A stretch of DNA of 64,000 nucleotides, taken from NCBI RefSeq assembly GCF_014898055.3, contig NW_023601433.1, positions 44,883,876-44,947,875 of the forward strand, written 5' to 3'. Positions within the stretch are counted from its first letter, which is position 1. Every line of letters starts with the position of its first letter. Source of the DNA: Talpa occidentalis. Lineage: Eukaryota; Chordata; Mammalia; Eulipotyphla; Talpidae. Shown piece by piece: positions 56,927 through 64,000 of the stretch. The position numbers were made by a program, and so were the translations under genes. Under the pieces are notes generated by a model, which was given only the letters and a program-made list of their open reading frames with translations, was not told the DNA's origin and did no database searches.

Positions 56927-58669
56927 AAGGTAATAAGTCAATAGAGCACATACCCCCCAAAAAAAAAATCCCCAGGAAAATTTTAGAAGCATTTTCCATG
57001 ACAGTAAATATCAATCATCAAACTCAAATAGTCATATTATTATTAGAGGTCTCAGCCAACAGACCTACGGATTAAATTTTAATCATATAGGCTTATATAA
57101 AAAGTTAAGCTAGGAAGAGGGTCAGCCTCTCTGCTTTCCTATCCCCAGTCCTGAAAATGAAGTCCACTCTCTCTGTTCCCGCTCCAAAGTTTTAATAATA
57201 CTTACCATCTTCTGTATTGTCTACTGGGCTAACTCTACTCCCAGAAATTAAAAAATGAAGCAAGCCATGCCTTAAATAATCCCAATTCCTCTATCTCCTT
57301 AAAAATCACCCCTTCCAGTCTGACTTCCTGAGCAAAACAGTTAAGTTTATTTATTTGATGATTTTCAAATTATCATTATTACTTCTTTATTGACAACTGA
57401 ACTTATCTCAAATGTTTCCTCTAGGTGAAATTATTTGTCCTGGCTCAATGAAAGGCACAGAGCAGAATTTCAGCCCCTTCTGAAGCCCTATGACCCAAAT
57501 CTTTAGATCACCCTGAGTATTATTGCTTATTCTCTCCCTTTCATAAACACAGGCACAGCATGGTGTAGAGTTGACGATAATGTGTGTTTCCTTTCTCACC
57601 CCCCTGCTAAGTTTCTTGTTCTTTATCCACAGTGAACTAGAGTGATTTACAGCTGGGCCCTGGGTTAAAAATTGCTCAGACACCCAAGAGGTAAAAGGGG
57701 AGAGCAGTGTCTATATGGGATTCCCAGATCTTCTGCTTTCCAATCCACTCCTTCTGCTGTATTCTGCTGGGGTGTCTTGCCAACATTAGACCTCATGGTG
57801 ATTGCAGCAGGCTGGAGTCAGAATTCCCTGCAGATGTTACCACACTGACCAATTGTTCAGATGTACAGTTGTGAGAGAGGCAACTGGTGGGTGATGGCGA
57901 AGATTATTGTCATTCTCCTCACAGGAGGGGAGAAGGAAGAGATCACAGCCCCCAGGCTGACTTCTCAAGCTACATTAGTGATGTTGAGGCAACAGTAGTG
58001 ACTATTACTCAGTACTGGGGCAAAGTTATTCATGACGTTCATTTCACACTGCTAAACCTGAACTGTGGGCATCATTCTTTCAGCTCATGTGGAGTCCAGA
58101 TGTATATAGCCAGAGGGAATTTTTTTTCTAGAGACTGTGGATGGATAAAAAAATTTCTTTAGATTCCAGTATGTTATTTATATGCATTCTTTAACACACC
58201 GATAATGTGACGGGTGCCTGGGGAATTGGGAGTCAAGTTTGCAAAGGACTTGAGCTGACTCAAGTCAAACAGTGAAGTAAAAAAAAGAGAAAGATTAGAA
58301 AAAATCCCAAAAGCTCGACAGGGGGTAGACAAAGAGAGGAGGGAAAAACAGAGCTGACTTTGGTAAGACTCTTGGTTTGGTTAGCTGTCTTTATGTCAGC
58401 TCAATGAAAAGGTGAGAAGAGAAAACATTTTAATTGACCTGATGGAGCTCAATCAACCTGTATGCATCATGATCAGCCATTTTCTCCCCACTGTGGACTA
58501 TGTAACAGCAATATAAGAGTTAGAGCAATAACTTACATTTTTCTTAGAATTCCCACTTAAAAGAACTTTTCTCTCTTGTTTCTCTGGACATTCATATGCA
58601 CCAATCAGTAACCATCTTAGCTCTCCATCTCTACCCAAGCCCAGTCAGAATCTTGGACTCAGAGAAAAG
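56927..58669. other. Unassigned non-coding stretch
   Basis: 1.7 kb; no named repeat. The 91-codon frames at 57408-57683 (minus) and 57887-58162 (plus) show nothing recognisable. Confidence 0.4.
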
Positions 58670-58679
58670 ACATGTATAG

Positions 58680-58865
58680 CAAAAAGTGAGAACTAGACAG
58701 CCTGTGGTCCAAGTCTCCACTGTCCTGTGTTACTTAGAGCAAATTACTTAATCCTGACTATCCTCAGTTTTTTCATCTGTGAAATGGAGGAAAACAAGGC
58801 ACACCACATTTTTTGTTAGAAGATTTGCAAGAGGCATGCATTAGCCCTCAACAAATGGTAGCTAT
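58680..58865 (+). repeat. MIR SINE
   Basis: Blocks agacagcctgtggtccaagt, actgtcctgtgttacttaga, gcaaattacttaatcctgac, ctcagttttttcatctgtga and caaatggtagctattag are in MIR order. Confidence 0.82.
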
Positions 58866-59189
58866 TAGTTTTTAACCCCATTTTACACATGAGGAAGTTT
58901 ATCTAATGTCACTTACAACTCTATACTCCAAGCCAAAATTGCTTATTGAGGTCTGTTGTCCCCCGGCCTGCAAACTAAAACAAAATGTGCTCCATAAAGC
59001 ATTTCAGAACAATAGAATGCACGATGGCATGGAGGGAAGAGACTCTGCTTTGTCCTAGTTCCTAAAAGTGTTTAGAGAAGTAACTGAGATGATTCACAGA
59101 GTATCTAGTGCATTAAGTACACAATCTCTAAGTGCCTTTTCTTTCTGTTCCTCACCGAGTTGGATGGAAATCTACCATCTCTACAGTTC

Positions 59190-59860
59190 CATAAATATTG
59201 TAACCGCTGCTCACCACACCCACTGCTACCATCTGAGAGAAGACACACCATCTCTGACCTGGATTACTGACTGGGGCCTCCCCAGTTTCCTGTTTGTTTT
59301 CTGCTACTGTCTATGCTTACCAGCCATCATAACAACTTCAAACATAATTCAAATCATGTCTCTACCTACAGGATTACAAAGTCTCCTGACTTCAAAGCAA
59401 AAGCCAGTCCCAATACCACCCTCAACTCTTCATACCTTCCCTCCACTCACTCCACTGTGGGCCCTGAGTCCCACATAGCCCCTGTGCAGCTCGGTCCCGC
59501 ATAGGGAAGTGGCATTGGCTGGTGCCTTTCCCTGTGTTTCTTATCACCCATCACACGTTGTCACACTCTTGTTTCAATGTTACTTTGTCAAAAGACATGC
59601 TCTGAACACCCTCTTTGAAATTGTATCTGCCTTAGTTCTCTTGATTGCCTTTAACCTGCTCTTTGTTTCTCTCTGGTCTCTCTACTAATCTACTTGGCAG
59701 TGACTTATTTATGTGTTGTCTGTCTCCTCTACTAAAATGCTAGTTCTGTGAGGTCAGAGAATTTTGTGGTCTGTTGTGTTCATTGCTATATCCTAAAGGA
59801 TGAAAATAGTATCACCATACCATAGGGATTCAAACAATATTTGCTGAGTAAATTAGTAAG
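59190..59860 (+). repeat. L2 LINE 3' end, sense, about 670 bp
   Basis: The left part matches the end of L2 ORF2 (accatctctgacctggatta, ctgactggggcctccccagt, tcaaatcatgtctctaccta). The right part is the 3' UTR (aaaatgctagttctgtgagg, tgttgtgttcattgctatat, caaacaatatttgctgagta). The 136-codon plus frame at 59068-59478 lies partly over this L2 and is not a host gene. Confidence 0.85.
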
Positions 59861-59984
59861 GGCATCTTTTGAACATCTTAACTTTTGAGAGGTGGTAATT
59901 ATCTTTGTTTTTAGATGTGAAGGGGAAAACAAAATGGATGATATCAAAGATGTCCTTCTACTCTGGAAATCAGTTAAAATCCAT

Positions 59985-60105
59985 TCACTCATCAATTCAT
60001 TCATTCATTGAAGCGACATTTTTTGAGGGTTTTTTAAATGCTGAGAAATACAAAAATAAAGTAGGTGCAATATATTCTCTAACATCAAGAGATTTCTAGT
60101 TAAAT
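59985..60105 (-). repeat. L2 LINE 3' end, antisense
   Basis: tcattcattcattgaagcga, gggttttttaaatgctgaga and gcaatatattctctaacatc follow the reversed L2 terminus. It faces the L2 at 59190-59860. Confidence 0.6.
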
Positions 60106-60879
60106 GCGAAAAGTAGACATACAAACTAATCAGTGAAGGATTTTGAGGTTGTAGTTATGGAGAAGTGATATGGATTCAAGGATAAGGCAGCCTAAATTAG
60201 GCCAGTGACCAGCCTGGAGTGCAGCCTCTCCTAAGTCCATGTCAGATGGAGCTGCAGCCTGCAAAGGCTTTATAAATCTCACAACTTCCCTTCTGAGTTT
60301 TTCCCATGGCTTTGCCTACCACACAGAAATGTGTCTACAAGTACTACAGACTAACGTCTGAAGCAGAAACCAAGAACTTGATGCTCTGTTTACAAGGAAA
60401 ACATGCTCTCACTTTGTCAGCAGCCTAAGCTCCAAGGCCCTGATCCTCTGTCCTGGGAAGAAGTGTGTGGGTGAGGTCTTAGCAAGCAGACCCACTCAGC
60501 CAGACCATTGCTCCAGAAACACTCCTCAAAGCACCATGCCCAGTACACACAGCAACACACTCTGCTTGTCCAGCCCCCTCACCACCCACAGTGTGCATTC
60601 AGATGAATTATTCCATCTGATCTCAGCCGCAGATTTGAAAACTGTAGCTAGATGACATCATAACTTGAAATGTGGGAGAGAAAAGGTCAATTTTCATCTA
60701 CTAAATGTCAAGCCACCAGTTTGACTGATTGTTTTTACTAACTTGACCAGATCGATAGGTTGTTAAGTCAACATGTTGACACTGATTGAATCAATGCAGT
60801 TTGATCTGGAGGGAAGTAGGCAGATATTAGTGGCCACATGTAGGTAAATGAGCATTCACGTGCTTACTGTGTGTCCCTT
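60106..60879. other. Unassigned non-coding stretch
   Basis: No named repeat or gene. Confidence 0.4.
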
Positions 60880-61050
60880 TGTCCTCATGCAGCATTAGAT
60901 AGATGCCCTTCATCCTCACACTAACCCTGAAGGCAGGTACTCTTGGTATCCTCATGGTCCACACAAAGCAACTGAGTGAGAAAAGTTATGCATCGTGGCT
61001 GTTCCAGAACTTGAACCTATGACTTAACTATTATATTCTACTGCCATTGC
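60880..61050 (-). repeat. MIR SINE, antisense
   Basis: cttcatcctcacactaaccc, tgaaggcaggtactcttggt, aagcaactgagtgagaaaag and ccagaacttgaacctatgac follow reversed MIR. Confidence 0.75.
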
Positions 61051-64000
61051 TAATATCTTGAAAAATGCTGCAGGACCCACCCCCAGGTGAAGGCATCTCA
61101 TTCTATTGCCCCACCTGCCCTCTGATGGCAGAGAAGGAGCCAAGAAACTGCCCTGGGGCCTCTAGTGACAGTCACCAAGTGCTGGTTGACTGCATTTGCT
61201 GTCCGCTCCCTGGCTTTTCACCGAGTGACAAATGTGTCCTGGAAGTCCGCACAGGGTTTATTTATTTGGATTTTTATGATTCCATGCTTTGAGGTTGGAG
61301 GTGGGGAAAAGAAGAGCTTAAGGCTCAAAAACTAACTCTGCTGGGTGCCTCACGTATGCAGCTCTGCCCGACGTGTGTGTTTGTGGATATTTATTTCCCT
61401 GCCTGTGTCAGAATTATGTGAGCCCCTGTGTGTTTTGTACTTGAAAGGATCTTCAAAGGGTGACTTCCTTTCAGATGTCTGGACTTCAAGCTTCTTTTCG
61501 CCTGTTCTTTCACGGATTGCCTCACATCACGGAGGGCTTAGGTGGATTATCTTTTCTTGCCATGATGATGGCCTAGCCATTCTTGCAGGCCCAGTTTGAG
61601 TGTTCAGCACCTGCCCTGTTCCTGTGTTGGGCAGGCTTCAGCAGAGGATAGAAGAATGGCACTCAACATGCAACCCTTCTTAAGGCTTTTCTTTGTCTCT
61701 TACTTGCTCATTATTTTATTTCAACATTCAGAGACATAATACTATAGAGGAGACAGTTTCCTCTTCAAGGTTTCTGCTATTCCCAATGATACTTGTCTTT
61801 TCCCATCCCGCCAAAACATACATTCAAGGAGGAGGCAAGAAGGGGAACGACTATTAAGAAACCTAGGGGGACAATTTTTTCAATAAAAATGGTGTCCTGA
61901 AACAGTAACAGTAGTAAAACTTAGACAGCACTTCAAATAGCGCCAAAGATAGTGCCAAGATGGGGGAACAGGTCACTGGGTTCTACCTGTGCACTCACAA
62001 TTGCAAGACCACTCAGGCTCAGGCTGCAATTACAATGGGGTTAATTTAACAAATAGGAGAATGGGGAAATGAAGTTTCCAAGGCCACAAATAGCCAGTTG
62101 CTTTACTCCAAATAGTGCCCACAGTATCCAGTAGTCCCAAACAAAGGCTGCTTGTGCAAGATGGCCTTTTTGATGAGGGCCTGGGGCCGGTGCCCACACC
62201 AGTGAGTGTTAGACTGAGATTCAACTCACGGTGCTAGCAAGAGGTGCAGAGGAGGAGCCGGACACAGGTGATCAGGGTTGGATGCCAGAGTACAGGCACT
62301 AGAGCTGTAATGGTGCAATCTCCGTAGAAAGGGGAAGTCCTACATTCCCTGTCCCACCCAAGGAGGAGTGATGCTCAGCCACAAGGAGAAGCTAGAAAAG
62401 AAAAAGGAAGAAGACAGGAGAGTCGGAGGAGGCACGTGGAGCAGAGAGGCATGTGGAGCAGAGAGGCATGTGAAGAAGATACCACACTTGCTTCTCGGCC
62501 TGGGACTCATACCAGGGACTTGGGGGACATGGAAGGAGACATTTGAAAGTGACAGCGATGTGGGCGAGAGACTAATGGGGAGGCTGACAATGGCAGCCAT
62601 TATCTTGATTTTGCTTCATTCCTTCCAGACTTGCCTAGTCCCTTCTACCCCTTTCTTATGGGTCCCCACCAGAATGTGCTTAGATTTGTGCAAGGTTTCA
62701 GGCCTCAGAGGTCCTGCTTTGGGCCAACCCTGTATGGCTGGGCATTTGCCCACAAGGGGATGGCTAACTTTGGGGGTTTCATGGGGAAACTATTTTAACT
62801 GTTGTCTTTTCTCTCTATTGCACATTAATTGTATTGAAGTTCTTTTCTATTGAAGGTCTTATTCATTAAGAGTATGTTTGTCTTTATGCAGCAGATGGCA
62901 GAACCCATTTAGAGCCGGCAAGTTTGGGGTTCCTGGGGTGCCCCTCATTCTGCTCACTAACATTGTTACAGCCCTGGGAGAGCTAATAGCCTTTTACAGA
63001 CTCTGGGCCCAGGCCCACAGGCACAGGCAATAGTACCCGTCAGCAGGTGATGTCAGGGGCAGGGCTGGAGGCCGGAGCAATGCTAAGGCTGCAGTTTGAC
63101 AGAGATCCACTGTGGAGGTTTCCGAGGTCTACGAAGGCTACAAAGTTCTTCCTGGAGGTCTGAACAAATCTTCTGACTGGTATCTGAGAAGATTTTTCCA
63201 GAAGTTCCCCTGAGTCTGTGTCTGATTCACCTCAATGTCTCATTGTCTCATTCACCTCAGCCCTGCCTCTCAACCTCACATTAGACAAGAAACCCACAAG
63301 TTACAGAAGAACACCTCCTTTGTGGGCTTTTGTTCAAATACCTTATGTGAAAGACAGTTAAATCTTCATTCCTTTAAAATATAATTCCCAGATTTTTGCA
63401 CAAGGGAAAGAATTAATGCCAACCCTTTCCCACCAGAGTATTTAACCTTGGGGGAAGGTCACACCTTCTACTCATTTGTCCAACTAACTAAGGAATAGTA
63501 CTACAGTAGTCAAGAAACCACAAAAGGGTGCTCAGTAAAAGCTGCCTCTCCTTTTATTGTAAATTTACAAGTTATGTAAAATAAAGCAAAGCTGTAACAG
63601 TTGCCACCACCTGTCATAAACATACACTCTGTTGCAATAGCAATAAAACCACAGCCTTTCTAGGCCTGCTGTCTTAAGTTACTTTTCCAATCTGAATATT
63701 CCATCCCCAACAGTTTATTTACCTGTTTCATAAATATAAATTTTAGAGTCCCTAAAGCATGATTATCTTTCTAATTCCAGGAAGCATGTCTTGTGTTTTT
63801 CTGACTGCCTCAAAAAAATGTGTCCAACGCTTGGAATATACCAAATGCCAGTGAGTTGAAGAAATTATTTAGAGCTAGTAATAGGAGAGTCTGGATCGAG
63901 TTAATGGTGAATCATGTTGGTAAAAGCTACCAAAGCTAATGAGAAAATAGACACTGTCCCACATTACTTAATGATTGCTACATACATTTAATTTTATTTT
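61051..64000. other. Unassigned stretch to the end of the window
   Basis: 2.9 kb without a named repeat. A 17-bp unit (catgtggagcagagagg) is repeated about 2.5 times at 62433-62475. The 161-codon plus frame at 62368-62853 passes through it, has no domain that I recognise and no homologous-looking segment. The part at 62600-63000 has an LTR-like feel but I cannot assign it. Confidence 0.4.

Noticed and set aside
59068..59478. 136-codon plus-strand frame
   Set aside because: The right-hand part follows the end of L2 ORF2/3' UTR; stop-poor transposon sequence, not a host gene.
62368..62853. 161-codon plus-strand frame
   Set aside because: Low-complexity K/E-rich start, passes through a 17-bp tandem repeat, no domain recognised, no splice or promoter context; consistent with chance in 64 kb.
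1..64000. CRISPR array, phage, operon or toxin system
   Set aside because: No regularly spaced short repeats with unique spacers, no compact co-directional genes, no ribosome-binding pattern; the repeat content is that of a mammalian genome.

Overview
The window is ordinary nuclear DNA of a placental mammal with no protein-coding gene that I can support. It is AT-rich, has no CpG island, and is full of interspersed repeats. Ancient pan-mammalian repeats (MIR, L2, L1M 3' ends, probably one CR1/L3 fragment) are overlaid by at least 13 copies of a lineage-specific tRNA-derived SINE and six copies of one endogenous retrovirus LTR. The SINE has a head of the type cctccctggtggc, an A box, a B box, a tail ending cataaataaataaatcttt, and terminal A runs. 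It is not Alu, B1/B2, CAN, ERE, CHR or VES. From memory it looks like the Rhin-type SINE of horseshoe and leaf-nosed bats, so I suggest a rhinolophoid bat. That is an inference to be tested by a repeat-library search.

Layout. 0.9-6.5 kb: L1M 3' ends, three SINEs, a MIR and three solo LTRs of one family (two sense, one antisense). 7.4-16.8 kb: MIRs, a fourth solo LTR, an old ERVL-type LTR with a SINE near its end, another SINE, and a MIR split by an unassigned insertion. 17-21.5 kb: mostly unassigned sequence, a worn SINE, a CR1/L3-like remnant and the best-preserved SINE (intact A and B boxes). 22.9-24.1 kb and 26.5-27.4 kb: L1 fragments. 28.1-28.9 kb: an old LTR-like repeat interrupted by a younger L1 tail; a second copy lies at 49.3-49.8 kb. 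30-39 kb: L1M, MIR and L2 remnants, a facing pair of solo LTRs, three SINEs (one carrying a 15-bp telomeric insertion) and an AT-rich candidate conserved element. 40-64 kb: more SINEs, L1M, MIR and L2 copies, microsatellites, and long unassigned stretches.

Nothing here acts as an operon, CRISPR array or other gene system. The open reading frames present are short, lack family motifs and mostly cross repeats. What the window does record well is a history of insertions: target-site duplications, nested insertions, a twin-primed L1, and a short interstitial telomere repeat that looks like a healed break. Function, if any, would be regulatory or transcriptional noise from LTR promoters and SINE pol III boxes. 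Coordinates of old repeats are approximate (tens of bases), because they rest on remembered consensus sequences and not on an alignment.
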